Shown piece after piece: positions 1-11,339 of a DNA stretch of 64,000 nt (positions within the stretch are counted from its first letter, which is position 1; every line of letters starts with the position of its first letter). The DNA lies in contig ML978253.1 in NCBI GenBank assembly GCA_010015745.1, forward strand, positions 48,779-112,778. The letters run 5' to 3'. The notes beneath the pieces are model-generated. The model had not been told where the DNA came from. It was given only the letters and a program-made list of their open reading frames with translations, and did not search any database. The translations under genes and the position numbers were made by a program. The stretch comes from Setomelanomma holmii (taxonomy: Eukaryota; Ascomycota; Dothideomycetes; Pleosporales; Phaeosphaeriaceae).

Positions 1-347
1 ATGGCGTGCAATACCAGCTGCCACCTCGTCTATGATCTTAGCGCTTGATCGACTCATTCATCGTCGAGAGAACGGGGGAGTATGATGGTAGAAGGCTCAT
101 CCTTCTATATCAATGTGATGCGAGGGTCCGAGAACTCAAGAAAGTGGCAACGAGGCCTGCATGTGCTGCCTCGCTGAACACAGCGAACACAATCAGGAAG
201 TGCCGAATGCGAATGATCGAAAGGACCTGAGAGCAAAACACATGTCTCCTTTCGTGTTTTGTTCGACTCTAAATCTATCGCAAGTGATTCATTGCTAAGA
301 ACAGGCGTAAGCGCACTTCGATTTCTTGGCGCTGAGGTACATATTCT
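1..347. other. No supportable gene
   Basis: I see no convincing coding signal here. A 61-codon open frame at 45-230 on the plus strand has no recognisable motif and no companion exon. The stretch ends at the TATTC target duplication (343-347) of the next element. Confidence 0.5.
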
Positions 348-520
348 GTAACCACGTGGCTGAAGTCACATGTTATCCTATTGTAGTAGGCACTGCCCTG
401 TGGGCAAGTGCACTTACCTCTGAGCCGAGAGCTTCTAGAACATCACAATCACAACACGACAACAGATAGCAATACAATCATTGATCACAGCCTCCGACCC
501 ACACTGCTCACGCAGTTACA
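348..520 (-). mobile_element. 173-bp LTR-like element with 5-bp target duplication
   Basis: The element begins TGTAACC and ends GTTACA and is flanked on both sides by TATTC (343-347 and 521-525). A second copy lies in opposite orientation at 49990-50163 with its own flanking CTAGA repeats, so the ends are fixed by two independent insertions. TG...CA termini and a 5-bp duplication are typical of an LTR, so this is best read as a solo LTR or a very small non-autonomous LTR element. No internal coding region belonging to it is visible in the window. Confidence 0.8.
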
Positions 521-525
521 TATTC

Positions 526-1291
526 TCCTCAGCTTACTCTTCTTCCTGAGGTCCACCTGCTTCTCCAGCCTTGACCTTCTCTAAAGTTTCGGCCCTACAA
601 GTACATGACTTCTTTCGCGCTGAGATCGTCGCACCTAAAACCAGATAACTCCATACTTCATGGAGTCCACCGTTGTCATTCTCCGGATAGACTTCTTCAA
701 AATGGACTGATGAAGAAGCCAGGAGATCACGAACACTTGCTGGCGATAGTAGAGAAATATTGAACAAATTGCAGCGAGGACGCTACTATGTTCTTGCGAC
801 GCTGTTCAAAATAAACATATGTTATCTTGATCTACCTCAACATCCTTCAAACTTCGAAAACTGGGAGCCGCACCTGTACGGTCTCTTGCAATTTCGACTT
901 GATATAAAGATCGAAGGGATTCGGCCCATGTCTTTGAAGCCTACGACAAGTTTCCGAGCGTGGATTATATGTCTAGCTGCTGTCAAAAGGACCAAGAAGC
1001 TAGCATATGAGAAGGCGTCTGGTGCTGCTCGCAATAAAGTTCTTTCGCTGAATGGTCTTCGCATTGGCTTTGTACTCCCCGCTGATCCAAGGGTATGATC
1101 TTCTGCAATATGTTTGGCGTCTGGCAGTGATGGGTATATAACCTCATCAGTCCTCCATCAGAAATTCTGCATACCACAGCACCTCTACTTACACTGTCAA
1201 TCGAAATTTGGGGCACTAAGAACGTATGTGTATTCGCCTGCTTGTCCTATTGATATAACAGGAGCGTTTGTCCTACAAGCGCATGGCTTAC
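526..1291. other. No supportable gene
   Basis: Open frames exist on both strands here (for example 760-1098 plus and 983-1216 minus), but none has a recognisable domain and they overlap each other. The minus-strand frames may be downstream exons of the fragment at 1292-1600, but I could not join them in frame. Confidence 0.35.
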
Positions 1292-1600
1292 CTTGCCACT
1301 ATATATTTCCCCATGTCGGGATCGTCGTATGTGAACATGTGGGCGAGGTCCCAGATGACCTGAAGAAGGTTCAACTAGAGTCTATAATCCCTCCTTGTGT
1401 GTCCCACTTTAAGTCTTCATACCACGATCACATCAATGTTATCGAAAAGGTGACCCGGGTGAGCCATGTTCTTTGGCGGGGACTTCGGGTATCCTAACTG
1501 CGCGACGAACTTATTGATGCTGCCTTCTGCGTTGAAAATTTTCCTATCGGCCTTGGGCTTCAAGAAATGAAAGAGGTAATCCCTGTCACCATGTGCGTCT
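1292..1600 (-). pseudogene. Fragment of an unrecognised spliced gene
   Basis: Two minus-strand segments read as exons of one protein. The upstream one (about 1423-1590) encodes a stretch with KPKADRKIF and the tail PGHLFDNIDVIV. It ends in phase 0 at a GTATGA donor, and a 63-bp intron (1360-1422) ends in TTCTTCAG. The next exon (1292-1359) encodes IWDLAHMFTYDDPDMGKYIV and ends at a GTAAGC donor. I could not extend it cleanly either way: a stop lies just upstream and no downstream exon keeps frame. The family is not recognised. It may be the remains of a gene or an intact gene whose other exons I failed to find. Confidence 0.35.
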
Positions 1601-2104
1601 TTTACTCGTTACATCCAGGAATGAAGTTCGCGAATAGAGTTTGATCGGCTCATGGACTGGCGTGCGCCTGAGCCAGCGATGTCAGTCTCTGTGCTTCCTT
1701 CGTCTACTTGCATTTCCACTCTCTTTTGTGCCAAAAGTAATTCCAAATGAGTTTTCGACCGCCAGAATGCGTCTTTTCCCGGCGTTTATGCGCGCACAAA
1801 CACCAAAGAATTGGACATGCGTCCTAGCAGCATTTGGCAGGGTATAAGACGCTTCATCGTCAACCATAATACGATACTTTTACTAAATGCGTCAAATACT
1901 GCAAGAACAGCGTCGATGTCTCCCTTTCGCTTGAGTTTCCTTGGAAAAGGCCCGTCCCTAGAACCATGTGCCTCCCTTGCGTCAAAGCGGTTCTTGGTCG
2001 TCGAGATTCTCACAGAATTGATCTTCCGATGGCGTATTGTTGCGTATTCCTGGGCACAAGAAGCAGCAAGACCGACACTGATGGATTGACATTGTTGAAG
2101 TCTC

Positions 2105-3577
2105 TCAGTACTCGCTCTCCCAAAACCTCTCCACAACCTCCGTCCCAGTCCGACTTCCAACACTCTTCAAACCCTCCCTCACCTCCAAAACCGGCCTCCA
2201 ATCTCTGACCTCATAATACACTCTCCTCTTGCCAACGTCCTCATCCGCATCATACTCCGCCTCCGTGTCAGGCGCAAGATAGTTAATTTGAAAGTTCTCT
2301 TTGCCTTGCCCTAGCTCACACATCAATATAAAGTATTCCATCATAGGCATTTGTTGCACTGCTTTCGCGAATGAAGTGATGAATAGGTCGAACGTGGCTG
2401 GGTTTGGACGGTCGCGATAGTTACTGTAGTTCGAAGCGGCGGATCTATCGCCGATGACCCTTTCTTCAGGATCATCGTCTGGGTGTTGTGTTGGTTGCGC
2501 GCCTGTAAAGTACCAGGTACCAAAAGGCGTGACCATGTCGAAGGTCACATCCAGAGTCTTGAGGAAAGGCCATGTTGGCGTCGCGGCATCTGGCTCGTCT
2601 GCCGAGGGCCAGAAGATGCTCGAGTCGAGGTGCGCGCTCAAAGTGAGAGCTGTAAGGTTTTGCGAAAATATGCGGAGAGCAGTGCTAAATGGGTCGTATG
2701 AGAGTTCTGAAGGCACGAGATTTAAACCCTTGAATCTTTGATCGTAAGGGCATTCATGTTCGAAGTTTATACTGACGGTGGAGCGGGATTGGAGGCGTCT
2801 GTGCTTGAGTGCTTCGGCGAAGGCCATCCGGTGCTCTATCCTGATATCGTCGAGCATCTTGCCATTGTCAGGGAATTGGCACGTGAGGGTCTCTAAGTTG
2901 GGCAGCACGGTGACTAGATCTGTTGCGATGCTGGACGCTGTTTTTCTTGGGAAGTCATAACCCTCACTGACGGCGGCATTCCAGATCTCGAGATTCCTTA
3001 TGTTCGACAAGGTCGGCAAATCGTGTGGTCGTACGAAATGAATAAACGAATCTTGATATCTTTTAGCAAAGATGTCATATCGCGTGCCGTCCATAACTTG
3101 ATGTTGCAAACGTATCCTGTCGTTCCAATTCATGAAGCGAAAGTCCGTAGGGGAGTAATGATCGCATGGCAATTCCAGGCATACTGCATTCTGTATACCG
3201 TCATCTTCCCACGATTTGAGGATCTTGAAAAGTTTGCGGATCGTGCTCGTGAATGCCTCATCATTGCTGCGTCTATCCTTATCTGACTCCACACGCGCGC
3301 ATGCTTCTTCCGAGTACTCTGCGAGCACAACCTTGAAGCACAACCTTACAAGATGCTTGCGGCGATTGCCAGTGACGAGGGCCCAAAGACATTCGAGCTC
3401 GGTGCTCTCAAGCTTAAGATCCGTAAATGTAAGTAGCTCGACTGCCTCTTTCCAAGATCTCGAAATTGTGGAATACACGGCGAGCGTTCGGCGCGGTTCC
3501 GTTGACCAGGAATGAGGGTCGAGGTAGCGGACATAACCAACTATCCTGTCAATCAGCTCCTGAGGTAGATTGTTCAT
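2105..3577 (-). CDS. F-box domain protein
   Basis: A 490-residue uninterrupted frame. I chose the ATG at 3575-3577 because the F-box starts right there (MNNLPQELIDRIVGYVRYL); the frame is open another 46 codons upstream to 3715, but that extension has no recognisable sequence. After the F-box (residues 1-50) the protein follows the usual plan of fungal F-box proteins: an early 'ISRSWKEAVE' stretch, then repeated hydrophobic 'LRNLEIWN', 'LPNLETLTCQF' and 'LTALTLSAHL' segments that resemble degenerate leucine-rich repeats, and an acidic, variable C-terminus. F-box proteins act as substrate receptors of SCF ubiquitin ligases; the substrate cannot be inferred. It stands alone with no operon-like partner and shows no frameshift or RIP-type stop. 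Confidence 0.75.
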   Translation of the reverse strand: MNNLPQELIDRIVGYVRYLDPHSWSTEPRRTLAVYSTISRSWKEAVELLTFTDLKLESTELECLWALVTGNRRKHLVRLCFKVVLAEYSEEACARVESDKDRRSNDEAFTSTIRKLFKILKSWEDDGIQNAVCLELPCDHYSPTDFRFMNWNDRIRLQHQVMDGTRYDIFAKRYQDSFIHFVRPHDLPTLSNIRNLEIWNAAVSEGYDFPRKTASSIATDLVTVLPNLETLTCQFPDNGKMLDDIRIEHRMAFAEALKHRRLQSRSTVSINFEHECPYDQRFKGLNLVPSELSYDPFSTALRIFSQNLTALTLSAHLDSSIFWPSADEPDAATPTWPFLKTLDVTFDMVTPFGTWYFTGAQPTQHPDDDPEERVIGDRSAASNYSNYRDRPNPATFDLFITSFAKAVQQMPMMEYFILMCELGQGKENFQINYLAPDTEAEYDADEDVGKRRVYYEVRDWRPVLEVREGLKSVGSRTGTEVVERFWESEY

Positions 3578-5234
3578 GGCGTATCTTGTCCTGGATCCTG
3601 TTATGGAGAGTTCGGAGACGAGGTGCTGAGACAAGGCAGCCCACACTAATGGAGGGGTTTGTGTCTGACCAATCATAGCGAGGGATGATCTTGACCTACA
3701 GCCACTTCTTAGCACATGCTTGAAATTGCGAGTCTAGAGACTATCATGGTCTTTTGATTTCAAGGTGAACTTGGCAGCTTGGTTTCAATCAACGGCGCTC
3801 GCTATCTAGTCCACTTGCGTACGGGACGGAGATTCGCCGAGAGCGGACCAGAAACAGAAGCCTGAGAACGTGTGGAGTAATGCGTGCGAACTGATTCCCT
3901 GGGTCTTGGGGGATGCTTCGTTTGTGTTTGTTGGTTCCTAACGTCGGTCACTGCATAGCGAGACACACTGCGTGACGAGACACCACAGACACTCCCCAAC
4001 ATAACAACCCAACAACAGGTTATAAGAATAGATATTCTCGGATTAATAGCCTTAAGCTATAAAGTCTATTCTATCCTGATGGCTTTTAGAGGCAGGTTCG
4101 GCTTACCGTGCAATACGACAATTTGTTATGAGCGTCACGCGACCGCCTCGCTTTGGCTGGCGGTGGGTGCGTCGAAAGCTTATGCATCTTGTCGAAAGTC
4201 TGTCACCTTACAGCTTGTTATATCATCATTATATCCCGAGCACTGTGCTTAAGCACAAGAGGTTGTCGTGCTTCTGTGCTAATTCTAAGTCCGCTTGCTA
4301 GAAGTGCTAGATAAGGAGGATCCGCACACCTAGCTTAAAGTAGCTCAGCAATAACCCATCGTTGCTGACACTAGATCTGTGGCTGTGTGGCGGCGTAGCG
4401 CTCTAGGACACCTGACAACCGGCTCGGATTAGGAGCAGGGCTGGGCCCTGGCGTATAGCTCGTGTCAACGAACACACCTAGCATCGAAACCGCAATTAGC
4501 TTCTGATACAGCCATCGTGCAACTCCAAGATGCAGTGCAATGCACGACCATAACTGACGCAAAAGCTTGCATGCTATAGAGATAAACCGTCGCGCCGCTC
4601 TCTGGCTCCGCAGACCCGCTGTTAATCCCTCGTCCGACCCACCACGTCCTCCTTCTTCTCGACCACATCGCAACCAATACATTTACGCATAATACAGAAT
4701 ACCAAGGTCCGAGTCTAGGCTTCAGTAAGTGGAGTGAGTGTTACTAAGGAACGCCGTCGTTGCAAGCGCGTACAAAGGTGGAAAGAGTCTGCATGTCTTG
4801 GGGATACAGCTGTCGTACAGTTATACAACGAATAGATCCTCGCATGAGCATTGTAATCACTGAGGCGGTAGAAAGATGCTTTAGTTTGGTCTCTGATGGC
4901 GATAAGGAGTTCAGATTGTTGATGCATATGAGCGCTAAGTCAGGTAGAGCAGAGATCTGATAGTAGCTATACTTGGTAAGGTATTACACTATCTAAGACT
5001 GCATGCCATCCTATTATCGATAATGACCCTTGTATCTCTTCGCAATGCTATCCGTGCCGACGTTCATGGCAACTTGGTGGGCGGTGCGGGTCGGCCATCG
5101 TCCTTGCTTGTGGTGGCGGAACTGCGTCACGCATCGCCCGTAAGCAAGCTGATATTTGTTGTGCTTGATTGGTCTACTACTGAACGAAACTGAGCACAGA
5201 TGAGCAGGTCGCTTGATTTGAAATAATGCATTGG
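3578..5234. other. Intergenic, partly AT-rich, no supported gene
   Basis: The part from about 4020 to 4330 is AT-rich and stop-dense and resembles decayed repeat DNA, but I could not match it to another segment of the window. Open frames at 4371-4682 and 4715-4960 occur on both strands without motifs. I see no RNA gene. Confidence 0.45.
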
Positions 5235-6190
5235 CTAGACCGTAGAATGGTACAGCATATTGTGTCCTCGAGAAACTTTCCTCGCTCTGTTCTTACATGA
5301 CGGCACCTTTGTCGCGCAGCAGCCTCGCCACCGCCTCGTAGCCTCCAGCTGAAGCCGCCTGGAGTGCGTTGCCGAAGTGTCCACCAGCAGCCTCGCCACC
5401 GCCTCGTGGCCTCTCACTGAAGCTGCTTGGAGTGCGTTGCCGTAGTGTCCACCCTGCGCGTTAACGTCGGCACCCTCCTCCACCAGCAGGTGGACCACAA
5501 GGTCTTTGTCCTCTTCTGCTGCTACGTACATCGGCCTCTTGGAATCTTGATCCTTGTTGTCGACAACGACCTTCTTTGTGGTCAGTAGCAACTCCACTAC
5601 AGCCTCGCATCCTTTCTTAGAAGCCCACGACAACGACGTCTGTCCATGCTGATCTTTTGAGTCCAGTTCGTAGTTCCCCAGATCTACCAGAGAAGCAACC
5701 ATGGTTGCATTACCAAGCTCCGCTGCATATGAAAGTATGTCTCTTTTCTTAGAGTATTTGAATTGCGTCCGAGGCTGTTAAGCGCTTCTTCTTCAGCATG
5801 ACGCTGTTCTTGTCGTATCCGGCCATCACTGCACGTAGACTGGTTCGCTTCAAGACCCTCAATGCATGTCCGTACAGCTTCCCTACTCCCCATAGCAGCG
5901 ACAGCGAAAAGAGCACAGCCATAACGCTCATCTTCTACTTCGAGACACAGAGGGCCTGGTGAATGTGCTCGGAGAAGGCTTGCCATGTTAAGCTCAGCCA
6001 GCACATACTGAAAACTGACGTGTTCTGTATGCCTGCGTACTTCGTGTTTCTCGAACAGATTGTCCAGCTTGACCCATTGAGTAAGCGGGAAGCTGTCGAG
6101 GAATTCGACTTGGACGATGCCGTTTCTTTTTGCTGCGTTTGCATGATACAACACGTTCTGCACAGCATACTCCAGGAAAGGGAAAGTTTC
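5235..6190 (-). pseudogene. Truncated NLR-type protein: C-terminal linker plus ankyrin repeats
   Basis: The minus strand encodes the C-terminal part of a fungal NACHT-ankyrin protein. The right-hand frame (about 5760-6190) begins 'FPFLEYAVQNVLYHAN', a segment typical of the region between the NACHT and ankyrin parts of these proteins. It continues 'RYGCALFAVAAMGSREAV'. The left-hand frame (5235-5750) has ankyrin repeats: 'DQHGQTSLSWASKKGCEAVVELLL', here split as DQHGQTSLSWAS then KKGCEAVVELLL, and GADVNAQGGHYGNALQAAS. The frames are offset around 5740-5760, and the last repeat loses frame near 5340, so it is broken. The 5' end stops abruptly at a Copia LTR (6191), so the NACHT and N-terminal domains are lost or displaced. 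A relative with the same GGYFGNALHAAS-type repeat is at 61038-64000. Confidence 0.7.
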
Positions 6191-6359
6191 TGTAAGCCTA
6201 GCACCTCAGTTCACAAGGTACACTGTGAACTGCATCTCACGTGACTCTGTTAGTCACCTGCTTACTCATCTGGTTATGTATATAATCGCTCACAGTAGCT
6301 CTCTCAATACAACAACCGTCTGCCTCATTCATACCTGCCCTGTGCTCCCACATCCAACA
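6191..6359 (+). mobile_element. 5' LTR of Copia element 1 (169-bp family, subfamily B)
   Basis: It starts TGTAAGCC, ends CCACATCCAACA, and has the family's CACGTGAC box and TATATAA. The sequence right after it (GTTATGAGCCCGG) also follows the LTRs of other Copia elements here and is the likely primer-binding region, so this is a true 5' LTR rather than a solo copy. It interrupts the NLR fragment. Confidence 0.85.
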
Positions 6360-7614
6360 GTTATGAGCCCGGTATCCCCACACCACGCTGCGATACTCAA
6401 ATAAGATTGTTCACTCTTTTGATTGCTATACACGTTGTGAACGTTGTCCCTGCAATCCTCCTGTTGCTGCACGCCTGCTGTTGTCGCAACCTTTTGAGAT
6501 TATATCTCTTCTACTAAGGCTATTTTCACGCCTCTAGTACTTTTGATTATTATACACGTTGTGAACATCGTCCCTGCAATCCTCTTGTTGCTGCACGCTT
6601 ACTGTCGTCGCATCACACAACGCTTTGAGAACCAGTTCTCACACTCCGAGGTTTTACCTCATTTTCTCTGCTGACTAGCAAGGCAGCTCTTTTTGTCGTA
6701 ATGGCTACCACCAGCACAGATATTCGTGCTACTACAATCCTCTAAGGTTCCGCGGACTGGATACCTTGTTATGCTGCCAAACAACAATACGCTTCCATCA
6801 AGGGTGTATGGCAGTACTGCGACCCTGATTTAGCTACACCATCTCCACCACCTGTTGCAGAGCCAGCTGATAACGCTACATCAGAGCACTGGAAAATATG
6901 GGAAATCAAGTCCAGACACCAGGAGTCAATCTAAAAAGCGATTGGTGAGGTCAATCTCGAGATCTTACGCACTGTCGCGACGTCACACGCCCACCTCATC
7001 AATAGGGTGGAGCACGACAATCCTAGGAGTCAGCTTACGACGCTCTGAAAGCACTTCAAGGTCACAGACTAACAGCGCAGGCTAGAGCTTGCCGCCAGAT
7101 ACAGCAATATTCAGAAGAAGCCAAAGAACTAGAACGCCTAAGCCTGGCTGGACAAATACTTGCAAATTACATCTTAATGTGCTCAAGAGAGCATGCCAGA
7201 GATGACAGAAACCCGAGCAAAGTGGCGATTCATCTATGCTGTACGGGACTCAGGAGACAAGGCATGGGCGCAAGCACAGTTCCTTGCTATGGAGCAAGGC
7301 GAAGCAAACAAACTTTGGCCAACGCCTACTCTACAGGAACTGATCAGCCGTTATCGGAGAACGGCACCTACTAGTACAGCCCAAAACACGACTAAGACGC
7401 TAGGGAGTTTCACCTCTCTGTCGATCACAGAGCCCAAGCTGAGAGATCACCCAAAGAAGGACCGATCAACGTGCGTCTGTGGGCTCCATCATTCAGTCCT
7501 TCAGTGTTTCACTCTTAACCCTGAGGCTGAAGGCAGGTTCAAAGACTTCAAGCCTAGCACAAAGGCCTTATCTCAGCTTGTTGAAACCTTTCAGAACAAG
7601 GATACGCTTAAGAA
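6360..7614 (+). pseudogene. Copia element 1: degenerate gag
   Basis: From ATG at 6701 the plus strand encodes a gag closely related to that at 19868 ('MATTSTDIRATTIL', 'GVWQYCDPD', 'WEIKSRHQESI'). It carries many in-frame stops, mostly TAG or TAA, at positions where the sister copy has Gln or other sense codons, a RIP-like pattern. The longest open piece (7193-7614) carries 'PEMTETRAKWRF' and a CVCGLHHSVLQC zinc-knuckle-like motif. The element runs into an assembly gap and no pol follows, so it is 3' truncated. Confidence 0.85.
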
Positions 7615-7649
7615 NNNNNNNNNNNNNNNNNNNNNNNNNNNNNNNNNNN
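7615..7649. other. Assembly gap (35 N)
   Basis: A run of N. The sequence right of the gap does not continue the Copia element on its left, so the gap probably hides a collapsed or missing piece of unknown length. Confidence 0.95.
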
Positions 7650-8503
7650 AGGCTATAGAGCCACACACAATAGCCAATATCACGAGATAACTTAGTAAGG
7701 TGATTTATAGACCTATGTAACTAACTTTCTCACCAATACTTTCTTGGCCGAAGGATTCTGCGATGGATAATGCGTAAGCTCGTGGAATGCTAGCAAGGCG
7801 AATAGATCTTCCGCACCATGATAGGCGCGATGATTGCAGTGGTGCCTCTGAACGCGCAATTGAGAACCTTCGAAACGGCACTTCAGCTCGACACAAGTGA
7901 CTTAGTGACGAAAGAAGGACCAACGTTGAAGTATATTATTGTAGTATGCCGCATCTGCATGGCCGGACAAGATGGTCGAAGTAACGCGCACTAAAGATTC
8001 ACGTTGACCTCGTCGTAGCACCCTGACATCTAATCGAAACACAAATCGTTCCCAGTTCAGGTAGATGCTGCGGTAGCGTGTTATCGAACTTAACATTATT
8101 TCGCAAACAAGCAACACTGGATTGGCGAAACGAGGTCCGGCGCATGGGCGTCGTATCATCCGTGAAGCCTCTCACGAATCGCTATCATCGGGGAAGTGAT
8201 GGTTCAATCTTACAGCTGTACGTGCTATGATGGCTTGACTAGCTCAGAACGTCTCACCCTTTCGATCTGACAGCGGGAGAAAACCCAGTGCAAAAGACTT
8301 GCGCTTCCTACAGTACAATTGCGAACCTTGCACGACACTGTGGACAAAGCATAGCGTTCAGCTAAGTAGCGCCAAGATAAAGGTGCACGCTTGAGGGAGG
8401 CTAGCCACGTTAGACATATTTGCAACTTGCACGATTCGTGGTGTCCACTTCTAAGGGTAGACATAATGACCTTTTATTCCAATCACAACCTATATACTGT
8501 ACT
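7650..8503. other. No supportable gene
   Basis: Short open frames on both strands without recognisable domains. The last six bases (TGTACT, 8498-8503) are the left flank of the next element. Confidence 0.45.
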
Positions 8504-8713
8504 GTTGTAAGCCCAAGGCACCTTGCATGGTCACGTGGATCATCCACCAGCCAATCAGCCCACCACTTCATGTATATAAGCTTAGGCTACGGAAATCTCA
8601 GTCCACAACACTTAACACAACACTTAACACAACACTTAACACAACACTTAACAACTACACCACACAATACACCCTTACATCCACTATGTCTCCTACTCCC
8701 AACTGCTTACAAC
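8504..8713. mobile_element. 210-bp element with 9-bp inverted ends and 6-bp flanking repeat
   Basis: The segment starts GTTGTAAGC and ends with the exact inverse GCTTACAAC. It is flanked by TGTACT on both sides (8498-8503 and 8714-8719). Inside are CACGTG and a TATATAAGC box, then a 12-bp tandem array. The order resembles the Copia LTRs of this window, so it may be a solo LTR of another family (then with a 5-bp duplication TGTAC); a MITE is the alternative. Only one copy is seen. Confidence 0.55.
8603..8653 (+). repeat. 12-bp tandem repeat, about four copies
   Basis: The unit CACTTAACACAA is repeated perfectly about four times inside the 210-bp element, downstream of its TATA-like box. Confidence 0.9.
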
Positions 8714-10051
8714 TGTACTAACACCCTGCATAGAAGTTCATTGTACTGATGCTTCCAGGCGCCGTTGATATGTCCCCCTGTCTCTTTGGGCTAAAGACTA
8801 CGCTTCCGCATAGCTCTTCCCGTCTCAGCTTCAGCACTGTTTTCGACCATGCCCGTCTACCTCTTTTGGCTGCGTCATTGGTGCCAGCGCTGTACCTATC
8901 GTTTACTACCAATTTGCACTCTTTCTGATAGGGAGAGCCGGCACACTCTGCATACCGCTCTTCTTGCTCGCCATAGCTGTCCTTTTTGGGCTGTGGCTGC
9001 TGCATGGGGGAAAACAGATCTGGAGAGCCTTGCGTCTAGTGGCTAGCTGTTCGCCGCCGGCAGAACATATCAGCACCCGTCCAGAGCAGAATGGAACTAC
9101 TGGACACTGCTTGATTTCACTAAAGTTGACAGGCGCGCCATGCATGCTGGGAGTCGCGACACGATCCTCCTTGCATCATTATGAACCTCAGAGCCGTCAC
9201 ATCTATTGAGGCATGCGTAGCGCGTCACCTGGCGAAGCAAACTTCCCTGCTCGCTCGCCAATCCCCACCTGGTCAATTAACCAAAGTAGTCTCTGGTGAC
9301 TCGAGTGTGGTCCGCAGCCTACAACGGTAGGTGCAGATATTCGATGGCACCGTGACATTGATGCAGCATATGTAGTCGAAACAGCTGAGGCTACCTCACC
9401 CCATATGATGGCTTTTTAACATTTAGGTCATGCCATATGGGTCTGCAAAGGTGCCGCTTCTAATCACATCGCTACTCAATTAGGATTCGAAGACAATTCC
9501 ATTATCAAAACAATACTAATGTATCTTCTAGGCCCATATCTCTCCGCGGAGGAGCATTTGGGTGAGGTAGGTCTTGCTCTTTGCAGAGTACAACCTGACC
9601 AACCAATTGCGTGTCTTAGGTACACTTTCAAGCCCACCTTCATTGTCCTCAGAGGTCAGGGTTGTGCTGAGGTGACTGCAAGTCACAGAATCTAGCCGCA
9701 CAACGCATCTGCTTCTGCGTCCAGCTGCTCACAGACTCGAGCCGATACGTCTCCTCCTGCGGCCATGCCACAGGTGAAGAGTATAAATCCAGAAAACAGA
9801 GCGGGCCGAGATGCCATTGCGTGGCTGAACGATCAACGACTATACCCTCAACTGCTAGTAGGGAAAGAACTACAGTCAAGCATATTCAAGTTGTCTATTG
9901 AATGAAAAATAACTTGTTGGAAAATCTCGTACCAGAAATTGCTGGTAGAATACTCTTGCAATGTTAATAAAACCTACTGGATAGATCCTCTAGGTCTGTG
10001 ACGGTTTGTGAGGCTGTCACGTGTGCTTTACGGTGGTCTGGTGCTCCTTAC
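8714..10051. other. No supportable gene
   Basis: Several unrelated short frames, none with a motif. The parts around 9400-9640 and 9890-10000 are AT-rich. I see no tRNA or other RNA gene. Confidence 0.45.
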
Positions 10052-10430
10052 TTACCTTGACCTCTCTGCCGCCTCCTCCACTACCCCAGTCCTTGCCCTC
10101 GTGCCTTCACATCGCTGACACCACTTCTCATCCTCCTCACACTCCCTTTCCTGCTCTGCCCCATCCATCGCCTCGTCCATGACCTTGCGCATGCACCCCG
10201 ATCCGCCTATCAACGTCTGCACCTCTTCCTCCACGTCTTTGCCAAACGCTCCAAACACCTGCCTGACCCTCGTCTCCCGGCACTCCCGCATGACGATCGC
10301 TTCGCTTGCTACACCATCACGACCTGCCCGCCCGCTTTCTTGTCCGTACTGCCGCATCTTCCTCACCGTTGCTACATGCACCACCACCCGTATCGTCGGT
10401 GCATCTATCCGATGTCGCGCTCCGTAGTCA
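10052..10430 (-). pseudogene. RecQ-type helicase fragment
   Basis: The minus strand encodes 'IDAPTIRVVVHVATVRKMRQYGQESGRAGRDG', split here as IDAPTIRVVVHV and MRQYGQESGRAGRDG. This is helicase motifs V and VI of the RecQ family, where QxxGRxGR binds ATP. It then has a Cys- and Glu-rich tail ('CEEDEKWCQRCEG') like the post-helicase cysteine cluster. The DEAD-box half is missing; upstream the frame is lost and an LTR sits at 10559. RecQ-like genes and fragments of this type are common near fungal telomeres and in repeat clusters. It cannot make a working helicase. Confidence 0.7.
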
Positions 10431-10558
10431 GTGATTCAGAGGCTGTACAGTTTTGGAGCGGGATCTTATGGATGGAGGTGTTTGTTCGAAGACGTGGCGG
10501 TGCGCGCTGGAGGCGCCGATTCGGTGACGGTGATATCAGCTTAGCGCCCAATGTCATC

Positions 10559-10727
10559 TGTCAGCCTGGCACTCTAGTTCACAAGGTACATCTGAACTAC
10601 ATCTCTCATGTGACTTCACGTTACTTGCTTACTCATCTTGGTTGTGTATATAAACGCTCTCTATTGCTCGCTCAATACAACAACCTTCTGCTTCCTTCAT
10701 GTCTGCTCTGTTCTCTCACATCTGACA
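10559..10727 (+). mobile_element. Solo LTR, 169 bp, subfamily A
   Basis: It starts TGTCAGCC, ends CACATCTGACA and is almost identical to the copy at 54199-54367. No matching target duplication is visible here (left GTCATC, right CCTTTA), so one flank has been rearranged. Confidence 0.85.
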
Positions 10728-10759
10728 CCTTTATGCCACGACGCTAGACGATAACATAT

Positions 10760-10928
10760 TGTTGGATGTGGGAGCACAGGGCAGGTATGAATGAGGCAGA
10801 AGGTTGTTGTATTGAGAGAGCTACTGCGAGCGATTATATACACAACCAGATGAGTAAGCAGGTGACTAACAGAGTCAAGTGAGATGCAGTTCACAGTGTA
10901 CTGTGTGAACTGAGGTGCCAGGCTGACA
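10760..10928 (-). mobile_element. Solo LTR, 169 bp, subfamily B, TSD CATAT
   Basis: An inverted copy flanked by perfect CATAT repeats (10755-10759 and 10929-10933). By eye it differs by about one base from the copy at 50869-51037. Confidence 0.92.
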
Positions 10929-11169
10929 CATATCACCCGATGGGAGCATACCACACATCGATCCTCTCCTCTGGTGACCCCTGTTCGGTCTTGTACTCGG
11001 CATCAGTAAGCTCGATACGCGGTCCTGAATCCTAGAAGAATATGAGAAGGCTCACACGTCCCGAACATTACCACCAAATGACTCGCCACTTTCTCAACTT
11101 TCGCGTAACGCGTAAGCTGCAACAGACGTGGCAACGTAGCTAGCTGAAGTTTCCCGCATATATATATGG

Positions 11170-11339
11170 TGTCAGCCTGGCACGTCAGTTCACAAGGTAC
11201 ATGTGAACTGCATCTCTCACGTGACTCTTTGTCACTTGGTCACTCATCTTGGTTGTGTATATAAATCGCTCTCTACAGCTCGCTCAATACAACAACCTTC
11301 TGCTTCCTTCATGTCTGCTCTGTCCTCTCACATCTGACA
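11170..11339 (+). mobile_element. Solo LTR, 170 bp, subfamily A, TSD TATGG
   Basis: Flanked by TATGG at 11165-11169 and 11340-11344. The right-hand duplication supplies the ATG at 11341 that opens the following reading frame. Confidence 0.92.

Noticed and set aside
760..1098. 112-codon plus-strand frame as a gene
   Set aside because: No motif and no splice partners, and overlapping minus-strand frames are equally good.
10340..10954. Short open frames with peptides like YNNLLLPSCLLC or SLNTTTFCL at many positions
   Set aside because: They are chance translations of the 169-bp LTR copies, repeating wherever the LTR occurs.
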